The translations under genes and the position numbers were made by a program. Shown here piece by piece: positions 1 to 6,358 of a stretch of 8,442 bases of DNA. Under the pieces are notes generated by a model, which saw only the letters and a program-made list of their open reading frames with translations, did not search any database and was not told where the DNA came from. Position 1 is the first letter of the stretch. Every line of letters starts with the position of its first letter. This stretch comes from Nitrospinae bacterium RIFCSPLOWO2_12_FULL_45_22 (lineage in GTDB: Bacteria; 2-12-FULL-45-22). The stretch spans positions 1 to 8,442 of the forward strand of contig MHDQ01000086.1 in NCBI GenBank assembly GCA_001803565.1. The letters run 5' to 3'.

Positions 1-582
1 AATTTGGAGGTGTGGCATCCTGCCTACTTTCACGCCGTATGCCCAGGCAAGGACACGGTGCCTGGCAGAGATAAATGGCTGCAGGCGCTGAAGTGGGCGG
101 TGGAGATCTTTAACAAGGGCCGTGTGGGGAGCGTGTTTGTGGCTGGGATTGAGCCCATGGAGTATACATTGGAAGGTATGGAATACTGCTGTTCCATCGG
201 TGTGTGGCCTGCGTGTACCGTGTGGAGTCCAGCGGTCGGTTCCAAGTTTGCGGGCCATCGCCCACCCAATATTGACTGGTATCGGGAGCTGAATGAGAAA
301 TACGTTGACCTGCTGTTCAAATATGGCTTTGCCAGCCCCGAGATCTTGGATGATGAGGCAATGGTGGCTAATTGTTTCGTCTGCCGCAGGTGCAACGTAA
401 ACTTTGTGTATCAGGATGAAATAATGCGCCGAAAGCTGCTGGATGACCCAAATTGGAGGGGATGGCGGGAATCGCAGCCACTCAACACCCTCTCCACAAA
501 AGGGGAACGGATAGCATTTTCCGAGGCCGGGGGGGCGACGGCTCTCTCTGACATACCTCTTGAGGCTGACAGGAGAGCCTAA
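1..582 (+). CDS. Probable radical SAM protein, C-terminal part (5' end outside window)
   Basis: The frame is open to the left edge, so the start and the expected CxxxCxxC SAM-cluster motif lie outside the window. The visible 193 codons resemble the C-terminal half of radical SAM barrels: an LEVW segment, then CPGK and GRDKW, then an AVEIF...FVAGIE strand and a GVWP.CTVWSP strand, in the order typical of the family (recognition from memory, not a search). Near the end there is a CFVCRRC cluster (about residues 124-130 counting from base 4) that could bind an auxiliary Fe-S cluster or a metal. The last 40 or so residues look unstructured and poorly conserved. Its DNA is visibly richer in GC than the genes after 1450. 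About 350 bases and a broken gene separate it from the next genes, so operon membership is uncertain. Radical SAM proteins often build cofactors, which would fit a nearby NifH-like protein, but that link is inference. Confidence 0.6.
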   Translation, partial: NLEVWHPAYFHAVCPGKDTVPGRDKWLQALKWAVEIFNKGRVGSVFVAGIEPMEYTLEGMEYCCSIGVWPACTVWSPAVGSKFAGHRPPNIDWYRELNEKYVDLLFKYGFASPEILDDEAMVANCFVCRRCNVNFVYQDEIMRRKLLDDPNWRGWRESQPLNTLSTKGERIAFSEAGGATALSDIPLEADRRA

Positions 583-914
583 GATTCAGGGCCGATTGCG
601 AGGACTCTGTGTGCTGGGGGGAGGGAGCTATCGGTCAAGGAGGCATTGCTTACGCCTGAGGCTGTGTAGCTTGGGAAGCGGGGTGCTCCCGGGGCAGGGG
701 TGAGCCCGCCGCAGCCTTGTCGGTTATGTGTGGCTTGCTCCACCACCTGCTCATCCGTGGCGGCTCACCGAGCCAGGTCAACAATCTCCTTGGCGAGGCC
801 AATGCCTCAGTGATACATCGGCCGCCCTGGCTTCCCCAAGGGTTCATTGTAACCCAGTGGTTGACTGGGAGTATTCGAATTTGACTACAGAGGCCTTTTA
901 GAAATAGGGACTAA
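583..914. other. Gene-free GC-rich spacer with nested inverted repeats
   Basis: No coding region is supported here. The only sizeable open frame (minus strand, about 650-847) has no recognisable protein motif or ribosome site. Base composition is strongly GC-rich from about 600 to 850 (43 of 60 bases in 661-720) and falls abruptly to AT-rich at about 855-920. No clear terminator follows the gene ending at 582. The stretch sits between the radical SAM gene and the broken OYE remnant, so it may be a rearrangement scar, a decayed insertion or a structured RNA. Neither a transposase fragment nor a target duplication was seen. Confidence 0.5.
640..808. repeat. Nested inverted repeats (possible structured RNA or decayed element)
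   Basis: A 9-base inverted repeat, GAGGCATTG at 640-648 and CAATGCCTC at 800-808, encloses a second one, GGTGAGCCCGCC at 699-710 and GGCGGCTCACC at 759-769. The inner arms pair over 11 bases with one bulged C. Local alternatives exist, for example a GAGGC-CAAT-GCCTC hairpin at 795-808. Nesting of two independent arms over 169 bases suggests a folded RNA or the remains of a small palindromic element, but GC-rich DNA yields such pairs by chance more easily. No known RNA family was recognised. Confidence 0.35.
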
Positions 915-1413
915 TTTTCCCGGCCCTCTGTTGAGAGGGTTTCAGGGAAGGGTTTTCCTCTCATTTGTCGAATTAGTGCAGATGAATTCGTGGACGGGGG
1001 TAACCCTGACTGAAACTAGAGAGATAGCGGCCCTACTTATGGAGAAAGGGGTGGATATTATCAGTGTCTCTGGAGGGGTGGCCGAATCCAGGCCTCGCCG
1101 GGATGAGGCTATGAAACAGGGCAGGTTCTTGGAGCTGGCTAAAGGGATTAAAGAAGTGGTGCAGATACCGGTCATAGCCGTAGGTAAGATCATGAGTTTA
1201 GAGCAAGCTGAAAGGGTCTTAGAGGAGGGCAGGGCTGACCTAGTGGCTATTTGCCGGGCCTTAATTGCTGATCCAGAATTAATTACCAAAACCCTGGAAA
1301 ATAGGGTGGAAGAGATCAGGAAATGTATCGAATGCGGTGAATGCGTAGCTACCCTGATGAAAGACGATATGCGGATGCGCTGTTCAGTGAATAAAGAGTG
1401 GGGGCGATTTTAG
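915..1413 (+). pseudogene. OYE-family flavin oxidoreductase remnant (N-terminal half lost, frameshifted)
   Basis: This is the C-terminal half of an NADH:flavin oxidoreductase (Old Yellow Enzyme / 2,4-dienoyl-CoA reductase family). From about 951 one frame reads GFPLICRISADEFVDG, a hallmark strand of the TIM barrel. The similarity then continues one frame over, from about 1000, with VTLTETREIA, VSGG, the IPVIAVG strand, ADLVAICRALIADPE and an Fe-S motif CIECGEC with a further Cys 12 residues on. The switch falls in a GGGGG run at 996-1000. Everything upstream that should hold the FMN-binding start, the HG.HGY active-site segment and the YGGS.ENR loop is absent, and frame 0 has a stop at 912-914. 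The open frame starting at TTG 931 is therefore not a genuine gene start. The end, CSVNKEWGRF, matches the single-domain type of the next gene, so this is probably a decayed paralogue of it. The frameshift alone could be a sequencing error, but the missing half could not. Confidence 0.8.
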
Positions 1414-1458
1414 TTTTCCCACATAATTTGAGGTTATTAGAGGAAGGAGGGACTAATC

Positions 1459-2646
1459 ATGCCAGCTAAATTGGAAAAACTCTTTGAGCCCATAAAGATA
1501 AAAAATTTGCCCATTGAGAATCGTATTTGCTATGCCCCTACAGGCAAGGCCCATTGTACAGAAGATGGTCATCAGGTAACTGATCAAGCAATCTGCTATT
1601 ATGTAGCCCGGGCAAAAGGTGGGACTGGCTTGTTGATAGTGGAGGCATGCATAGCGCTGCCCAAATATGCCTGGCTAGGAAGAATATTGGGCTGCTGGGA
1701 TGATAGTCAATTGGCTGGCCTAAGGAATTTAGCTGAGGCAATCCATGCAGCCGGGGCTAAGGCAGTGGTGCAAGTAACTTTAGGCTTAGGCAGTCAGGCT
1801 ATGTTCCCTATTAAGGGAGAGGTAGTTGCCCCGTCAGATGTCCCTTCCCGTATTGGTAAAGGGACAGCTCCCAGAGGGTTAGGGTTTATGGATGGGGTTG
1901 TGGGGACTACTCCTAGACCATTGACCAAGGAGGAGATAGTAGAATTAGAAGATGCCTATGTGGCTGGGGCAGAGAGGATAAAGAAGGCGGGTTTTGATGG
2001 TATAGAGGTTCATGGCTGCCACGGCTATCTCATCGCTGAATTCATCTCCCCTTATAGTAATAAGCGCCAGGATGAATATGGTGGTTCTTTTGAAAATAGA
2101 TTAAGATTAGCAAAAAACCTCTTACACAAGACCCGAGAGAAAGTTGGGGCTGATTTCATTATCGGGTTTAGGATGAGTGGTGATGAGCATATCGAGGGAG
2201 GGTATAACATAGAAGAGGGTCAAAGAATTGCCAAGGAATTAGAAAAGGCGGGGGTAGATTATATCCATATGTCTTCTGGCCGATATGAGGTATGGAACCG
2301 GATGTTTCCAGATGAAGAGGGGACTATGCTGGATGATACCAAGGCTATAAAGCAGGCCGTAGGTATACCGGTAATATGCCCTAATATCCATAATCCGTTA
2401 ACGGGCGAAAAGGCCCTCCAAAAAGGGATAGTCGATATGATATCCCTCTCGCGGGGCTTGATCGCTGACCCGGCATGGGCTAATAAGGCACGGGCAGGTA
2501 AATTAGAGGAAATAAGGCGATGTATCCTGTGCAATACTTGTCTTAAGACTGTATTCGGTGGTTTCAGTATCCGCTGCGCAGTTAACCCAGAAGTTGGCTG
2601 GGAGAGGTTCATTCCGGAATACTTTCCACCCATCAAAGGCAGGTAA
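1459..2646 (+). CDS. Single-domain Old Yellow Enzyme family Fe-S flavoprotein
   Basis: A 395-residue NADH:flavin oxidoreductase/enoate reductase-type barrel that should bind FMN and reduce activated C=C bonds, probably in the cytoplasm. Visible family marks are LFEPIKIKNL and NRI near the start, the HGCHGY segment (185-190, candidate active-site Tyr190), SPYSNKR..EYGGSFENR (198-214), and SRGLIADP (331-338). The cysteines at 355, 358, 361 and 373 should hold a 4Fe-4S cluster as in 2,4-dienoyl-CoA reductase and trimethylamine dehydrogenase. Spacing is CxxCxxC, whereas the two-domain protein at 4342 has CxxCxxxC. The C-terminal FAD/NAD(P) domain of the 640-670-residue relatives is absent and no fragment of it follows, so electrons must come from another protein. 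The ATG start is fixed by AAGGAGG at 1444-1450, eight bases upstream. The substrate is unknown; enoyl-CoA or a related unsaturated acid is a family-based guess. Confidence 0.9.
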   Translation: MPAKLEKLFEPIKIKNLPIENRICYAPTGKAHCTEDGHQVTDQAICYYVARAKGGTGLLIVEACIALPKYAWLGRILGCWDDSQLAGLRNLAEAIHAAGAKAVVQVTLGLGSQAMFPIKGEVVAPSDVPSRIGKGTAPRGLGFMDGVVGTTPRPLTKEEIVELEDAYVAGAERIKKAGFDGIEVHGCHGYLIAEFISPYSNKRQDEYGGSFENRLRLAKNLLHKTREKVGADFIIGFRMSGDEHIEGGYNIEEGQRIAKELEKAGVDYIHMSSGRYEVWNRMFPDEEGTMLDDTKAIKQAVGIPVICPNIHNPLTGEKALQKGIVDMISLSRGLIADPAWANKARAGKLEEIRRCILCNTCLKTVFGGFSIRCAVNPEVGWERFIPEYFPPIKGR

Positions 2647-2728
2647 TTCTTTTCGAGGGGGATAGAGGGACGTCCCATCAATTCTTTGGGGTTTTTGTAA
2701 GGGGCTCAACTCCCATTCATTGTATTAT
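2647..2728. other. Spacer after the OYE gene, with a short palindrome
   Basis: No gene is seen. It contains a perfect 10-base palindrome, GGGACGTCCC, at 2667-2676 and a G4T5 stretch at about 2688-2695 that is not paired with a convincing stem. It therefore does not form a clear intrinsic terminator. Confidence 0.4.
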
Positions 2729-2792
2729 GTAGCGGAGACCTTTAGGTCTCCAAAAGTGGAAGGCACCCAAAGGGTACCCGGCCTTCCGCTAC
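2729..2792. repeat. Perfect three-way-junction fold (palindromic intergenic element)
   Basis: Three stems nest exactly. The closing stem is GTAGC at 2729-2733 with GCTAC at 2788-2792. Inside it are hairpin one, GGAGACC-TTTA-GGTCTCC at 2734-2751, and hairpin two, GGAAGGC at 2758-2764 with GCCTTCC at 2781-2787, whose loop contains a further ACCC-AAA-GGGT pairing (2766-2775 or nearby). Stem two abuts the closing stem without a gap, and every stem is fully complementary. The shape resembles dispersed palindromic repeats found between genes in some anaerobes (inference). It lies 47 bases before the NifH-like gene. It has no trailing T run, so it is not a standard terminator, although it could slow transcription or set mRNA ends between the OYE and NifH genes. 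Confidence 0.65.
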
Positions 2793-2839
2793 TATTGTTA
2801 ATGGGTTTCTGACAGAAAATAGCCACACCCGAGAAAAAT

Positions 2840-3670
2840 ATGCGCCAGATAGCTATCTATGGTAAAGGTGGGATAGGGAAATCTACCATCACTTCCAATC
2901 TTTCTATCGCATTAGCCCAGAGGAAGTATAAAGTAATTCAGATAGGCTGCGATCCTAAAAGGGACTCTACCCGGATGTTGCTGTATGGCCAGCTCAAGCC
3001 CACTGTACTGGATACCTTACGCCAGGTAGGAGAGGTGGGGCTAACGCTTCAGATGATTATGCATGAAGGGATATATGGGATAAAATGTATTGAGTGTGGC
3101 GGCCCAGAGCCGGGTGTTGGTTGTGCTGGTAGGGGTATTATTACTACCTTTAAACTGCTGGAGCAGATGGATGCCTTTAAGAATCAGCCAGATTTCATTC
3201 TATACGATGTCCTGGGTGATGTGGTCTGTGGTGGCTTTGCCCTGCCCATTCGGGAAGGCTATGCCCAGGAGATATATCTGGTTGCTTCGGGGGAGTTTAT
3301 GTCCCTCTATGCGGCCAATAATATCTGCCAGGGCCTGGTAAAATTTGCCCGCAGGGGTGAAGGGAGATTAGCCGGTATCATTGGCAATTCCAGAAGGGTA
3401 AGGAACGAAGAATTGTTACTAAAAACATTTGCCCAGAGAATCGGTACCACCCTGGTAGAATTTATTCCCTGGGATGATAAGGTAAGGGAAGCAGAAATAT
3501 ACCGGAAGCCAGTACTGGATTATGATCCTCAAGGGACGTTTTCCCACGCAATGCAGCAGCTAACTGACAGGATCTTGACCAATAAGGATTTGGTTATACC
3601 TAAACCTTTGTCGCTGGAAGAACTAGAATCCATGATACAAGAGGGAGAGATAAGGCATGGAACTTTCTGA
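2840..3670 (+). CDS. NifH-like nitrogenase-family iron protein (ATPase), orphan type
   Basis: A 276-residue NifH/BchL-superfamily Fe protein. Such proteins form dimers holding one 4Fe-4S cluster and pass electrons, driven by MgATP, to a partner reductase. Seen directly: a Walker A loop GKGGIGKST (8-16), CDPKRDST (37-44), the first cluster cysteine in GCAGRGI (Cys95), the switch II segment DVLGDVVCGG with the second cluster cysteine (Cys130), and SGEFMSLYAANNI (150-162). All key residues are present, so it should be active. Its middle is closer to NifH (LYAANNI, GIIGNSR) than to BchL, and it is slightly shorter than usual NifH, with a divergent tail. In the family NifH has CDPKADST; here the alanine is arginine. 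No nifD, nifK, nifE or nifN lies in the window, so true nitrogen fixation is not indicated. The start at ATG 2840 is set by the start of similarity; the ribosome site there is weak. It overlaps the nitroreductase gene by 14 bases. Confidence 0.9.
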   Translation: MRQIAIYGKGGIGKSTITSNLSIALAQRKYKVIQIGCDPKRDSTRMLLYGQLKPTVLDTLRQVGEVGLTLQMIMHEGIYGIKCIECGGPEPGVGCAGRGIITTFKLLEQMDAFKNQPDFILYDVLGDVVCGGFALPIREGYAQEIYLVASGEFMSLYAANNICQGLVKFARRGEGRLAGIIGNSRRVRNEELLLKTFAQRIGTTLVEFIPWDDKVREAEIYRKPVLDYDPQGTFSHAMQQLTDRILTNKDLVIPKPLSLEELESMIQEGEIRHGTF

Positions 3671-4253
3671 GGCCATAAAGACCCGCCGCAGTATAAGAAA
3701 GTTTAAGGATATCCCCGTGCCCAAAGAGGTGCTGGAAGAGGTTATTGAGTTAGCCCTTTGGGCCCCATCTAACTATAATATGCAAGGCTGGTACTTTGTA
3801 GTAGTTCAGGGTGAGAAAAAAGACCGCATAATAGCTGCTATGGCTAGACATGCCGAGACCTGGGTGACTAATGTAAAAAATCTTTTCCCAGAAAAGATGG
3901 TAAAGATTATCCAGGAATTCTTCGCTACTATGGGTGGGGCCCCGGTAATAATCTTCGTTTACACCGATAAGACCGAGCAACTGCTAGAGTACATGCCCTT
4001 GGATATGGAACCAGGGTATCCATCGGCTTGTGCTGCCATACAGAATCTATTGTTAGCTGCCCATGATAGAGGATTGGGGGCATGTTGGGTTGCGGCCTGT
4101 TGCATCATTGAAGATGAGATCAACGAGATTCTGGGTATAGAAGAGGTAAGGAATAAGGTAATGGTAGCAGGCATCCCCCTCGGTTATCCCGATCAAAGAC
4201 CACCCGCTCCTCCCCGGCAAGGAAACAAGGTACAATGGCTCGGCTTTGAATAG
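3657..4253 (+). CDS. Nitroreductase-family FMN oxidoreductase
   Basis: A 198-residue nitroreductase-fold protein of usual length. These are dimeric cytoplasmic flavoproteins that transfer electrons from NAD(P)H or another donor to nitro, quinone, enone or halogenated compounds; some members act on flavins or in cofactor synthesis. The phosphate-binding start TRRSIRKF (9-16), the WAPSNYNMQGWYFVVV segment (35-50), the GLGACWVA loop (139-146) and GIPLGYP (172-178) are all visible. A run of cysteines lies at 143, 148 and 149. Its ATG lies inside the end of the NifH-like gene, and a GAGGGAGAG stretch inside that gene provides the ribosome site, so the two are translationally coupled and probably made in fixed ratio. 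The substrate cannot be told from sequence. Coupling suggests it either receives electrons along with the Fe protein's partner or supplies reductant (inference). Confidence 0.88.
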   Translation: MELSEAIKTRRSIRKFKDIPVPKEVLEEVIELALWAPSNYNMQGWYFVVVQGEKKDRIIAAMARHAETWVTNVKNLFPEKMVKIIQEFFATMGGAPVIIFVYTDKTEQLLEYMPLDMEPGYPSACAAIQNLLLAAHDRGLGACWVAACCIIEDEINEILGIEEVRNKVMVAGIPLGYPDQRPPAPPRQGNKVQWLGFE

Positions 4254-4280
4254 TATCACATTAAAAGTAATACTTTCCTT

Positions 4281-4308
4281 ATATGCAACCCTTATGCTAT
4301 GATATGCA
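4281..4308. promoter_or_regulatory. Helically phased TATGC direct repeats upstream of the OYE/FAD gene
   Basis: ATATGCA occurs at 4281-4287 and again at 4302-4308, 21 bases apart (two helix turns), with a third TATGC at 4293-4297 between them. A weak -10-like TATGAT lies at 4298-4303, with only a poor TTCCTT at the -35 position 17 bases upstream. The phasing would suit a regulator binding one face of the DNA. A small AAAGT-AAT-ACTTT inverted repeat at 4264-4276 lies just upstream. The evidence is pattern only. Confidence 0.3.
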
Positions 4309-4341
4309 GAAACCTAATCGTAGAGCAAGGAGGGTACAACT

Positions 4342-6354
4342 ATGGCTAATCAATTCCAGTATTTATTTACTCCCCTGAAGATCGGTCCAGTGACCGTCAA
4401 GAACCGAATAATGATTACGGCCCATGCCACGGCCTTTGGCGATACTAATCCCGTATGTGGTGAGCCGGGGTTTTATGGGGAGCGGTATGCCCATTATTTA
4501 GCCGAGCGGGCCAAAGGAGGGGCGGGTCTGATCTATTTTGGTCAGGTAAATATCCATCCTACCAGCGCCTATGAGCTAGTAAATGCCTCTATCGGCTATG
4601 ACCGGGCAGCTATCCCGGGCTATAAACGAGCTACTGAGATGATCCACCAGTATGGTGCCAAGGTATTTATCCAGTTCATGCATTCGGGTATGAACAACTC
4701 TGGTGAAGTCAGCCGCTTGTCGGTCTGGGCGCCATCCAATGTACCCGGCCCTGGTGCTATTGGCCGCGAGACACCCAAGGCTATGGAGCTAGAGGATATT
4801 CAGGAAGTGATCGAGTATTATGGCCGCTGTGCCAGCTATGCCAAAGAAGGTGGGTTTGATGGCATCGAGATCCATTCTACCCATAGCTACCTCGGACAAC
4901 AGTTCCTCTCTCCTTTATATAATAAGCGCACGGATAAGTATGGCGGTTCATTAGAAAATCGTATGCGCTTCCTCTTAGAGGCATTGGAGCGGGTGCGGAA
5001 AGAGACGGGTAGAGATATGGCATTAGGATTGCGTATACCGGCTGATGAACTCGTACCGGGTGGCTTGACCCTGGATGATATGAAGATAATAGCCCGCGAA
5101 CTAGAAGCTACCGGCCTGGTTGATTATCTTAATGTGAGTGTAGGGACTATACATGCTATCCATATGGTTATCGGCCCGATGTATATCCCCCATGCCTATC
5201 TGATGCCTTTAATTGCTGGTATCAAAGAGGCGGTCAAGGATATCCCTATATTCTGCATTGGCAGGATTGTTGATCCAATGGAAGCCGAGAAAATATTAGC
5301 TGATGGCCATGCTGATATGATTGGCATGACCCGTGCCCATATTGCTGACCCAGAGATCGGTAACAAGGCCCGTGAAGGCCGGGTAGATGATATCCGCAAC
5401 TGCATCGGCTGCTGCCAGGGTTGTATCGGCCATATCATATCCTGGCATCCCATTACTTGTGTCCAAAACCCCATAGTGGGGAAAGAAAAAGAGTGGGGAA
5501 TAGGTACTATCAAGCGGGCTGAGAAGCGGAAGAAAGTTATGGTGATCGGTGGAGGTCCCGGAGGCCTGGAAGCCGCCCGGGTAGCAGCCGAAAGGGGGCA
5601 CGCTGTAACCCTGTATGAGAAAGCGTCAGAGCTGGGTGGTCAAATCAATCTGGCGGCTAAACTACCTGGTCGAGATGAGATGGATGGCATAGTTAGGTAT
5701 CGGAATATCCAGATGGGAAAGCTGGGCGTAAAGGTTATCCTAAACACAGAAGTAACTCCAGCATTAGTGGCAAAAGAGGCCCCGGATGCCGTGGTAGTAG
5801 CCACTGGGTCTAGGCCCATCCGCACCGGGTTCCAGGGATTTACCTGTGCTGAGATACCAGGCTATCAACAAGATTACGTGGTGGTTGCAGAAGATATCAT
5901 AAAGAACCAGGTGAAAGTAGGCAATAAGGTAGTGATACTGGATGAAGACTTGCATATTAAGGCCCTGGCGTTAGCCGATCTCTTATCAGAGCAAGGTAAA
6001 CAAGTAGAAATCATAACCCGGGCCCTATATGTTGGAACCGAAGTAGATTTTGTGACTCTAGCCGCTATTTATCAGCGCATATGCAGCAAAGGCGTAACGC
6101 TAACCCCCAATAGCTTTATCAAAGAGATCCTGCCCGGTGGTAAGGTAGTGGCTTTTAGTATCATTACCCAGGAAGAGCGAAAGCTAGAAGGAATAGATAC
6201 CCTGGTACTGGTGACCGGTAACCAACCCGAAGAGGGGCTCTATTTTGCCTTGAAAGGAAAGGTGAAAGAACTTTATCGGGTAGGGGACTGTGTGGCCCCC
6301 AGGAAGGCCGACCGGGCTATCTATGATGGCCATCAGGTAGGGAGGATGCTCTAG
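4342..6354 (+). CDS. Two-domain OYE-family Fe-S/FMN/FAD oxidoreductase
   Basis: A 670-residue protein with the full architecture of the 2,4-dienoyl-CoA reductase / trimethylamine dehydrogenase group. Residues 1-350 form the FMN barrel, with NRIMITAHAT (21-30), HSTHSYLGQQFLSP (178-191, candidate catalytic Tyr183), YGGSLENR (200-207) and DE..PGGLTL (235-244). Cysteines 354, 357, 361 and 373 are in the standard CxxCxxxC plus C spacing for 4Fe-4S. From 398 on there is a Rossmann domain with the FAD motif VIGGGPGG (401-408), ATGS (487-490) and a terminal GDC near 648-650. The second dinucleotide fold reads VVILDEDLHIKALALADLL instead of a GxGxxG loop, as in relatives that bind ADP rather than NAD (from memory), so direct NAD(P)H use at this site is doubtful. 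Start: AAGGAGG at 4327-4333, eight bases before ATG. The hydrolase starts four bases after its stop. Substrate unknown; enoyl-CoA, bile-acid-like enone or amine are all possible. Confidence 0.92.
   Translation: MANQFQYLFTPLKIGPVTVKNRIMITAHATAFGDTNPVCGEPGFYGERYAHYLAERAKGGAGLIYFGQVNIHPTSAYELVNASIGYDRAAIPGYKRATEMIHQYGAKVFIQFMHSGMNNSGEVSRLSVWAPSNVPGPGAIGRETPKAMELEDIQEVIEYYGRCASYAKEGGFDGIEIHSTHSYLGQQFLSPLYNKRTDKYGGSLENRMRFLLEALERVRKETGRDMALGLRIPADELVPGGLTLDDMKIIARELEATGLVDYLNVSVGTIHAIHMVIGPMYIPHAYLMPLIAGIKEAVKDIPIFCIGRIVDPMEAEKILADGHADMIGMTRAHIADPEIGNKAREGRVDDIRNCIGCCQGCIGHIISWHPITCVQNPIVGKEKEWGIGTIKRAEKRKKVMVIGGGPGGLEAARVAAERGHAVTLYEKASELGGQINLAAKLPGRDEMDGIVRYRNIQMGKLGVKVILNTEVTPALVAKEAPDAVVVATGSRPIRTGFQGFTCAEIPGYQQDYVVVAEDIIKNQVKVGNKVVILDEDLHIKALALADLLSEQGKQVEIITRALYVGTEVDFVTLAAIYQRICSKGVTLTPNSFIKEILPGGKVVAFSIITQEERKLEGIDTLVLVTGNQPEEGLYFALKGKVKELYRVGDCVAPRKADRAIYDGHQVGRML
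6341..6345 (+). promoter_or_regulatory. Ribosome site supporting a TTG start
   Basis: GGAGG inside the end of the preceding gene lies 13 bases before TTG 6359. The spacing is a little long. In this frame the closest upstream stop is TAG at 6338-6340 and no ATG or GTG lies between it and the conserved sequence, so TTG is the only workable start. Confidence 0.5.
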
Positions 6355-6358
6355 TCTT

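Noticed and set aside
650-847. 65-codon minus-strand open frame in the GC-rich spacer
   Set aside because: No ribosome site, no recognisable motif, and GC-rich DNA has few stops by chance.
931-1413. Treating TTG 931 as a real start of a 160-residue protein
   Set aside because: The first 23 codons are out of frame with the conserved OYE strand that occupies the neighbouring frame, so the frame start is an artefact of the frameshift.
2667-2676. GGGACGTCCC palindrome as a terminator
   Set aside because: Only five pairs with no loop and no T run directly after it.
3090-3341. Second open frame on + inside the NifH-like gene
   Set aside because: It overlaps the conserved cluster-binding region of the NifH-like protein and has no motif; it is a shadow.
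2840-3670. Calling this nifH of a nitrogen fixation operon, or bchL/chlL
   Set aside because: No nifD/K or other nif genes, a divergent tail and an altered CDPKRDST motif; the NifH-like middle argues against BchL.
4275-4303. Sigma-70 promoter TTCCTT/TATGAT before the OYE/FAD gene
   Set aside because: The -35 match is too poor to call; kept only as a note within the direct-repeat feature.
5196-5601. Minus-strand frames of 101-105 codons within the OYE/FAD gene
   Set aside because: Fully antisense to strongly conserved coding sequence, with no motifs of their own.
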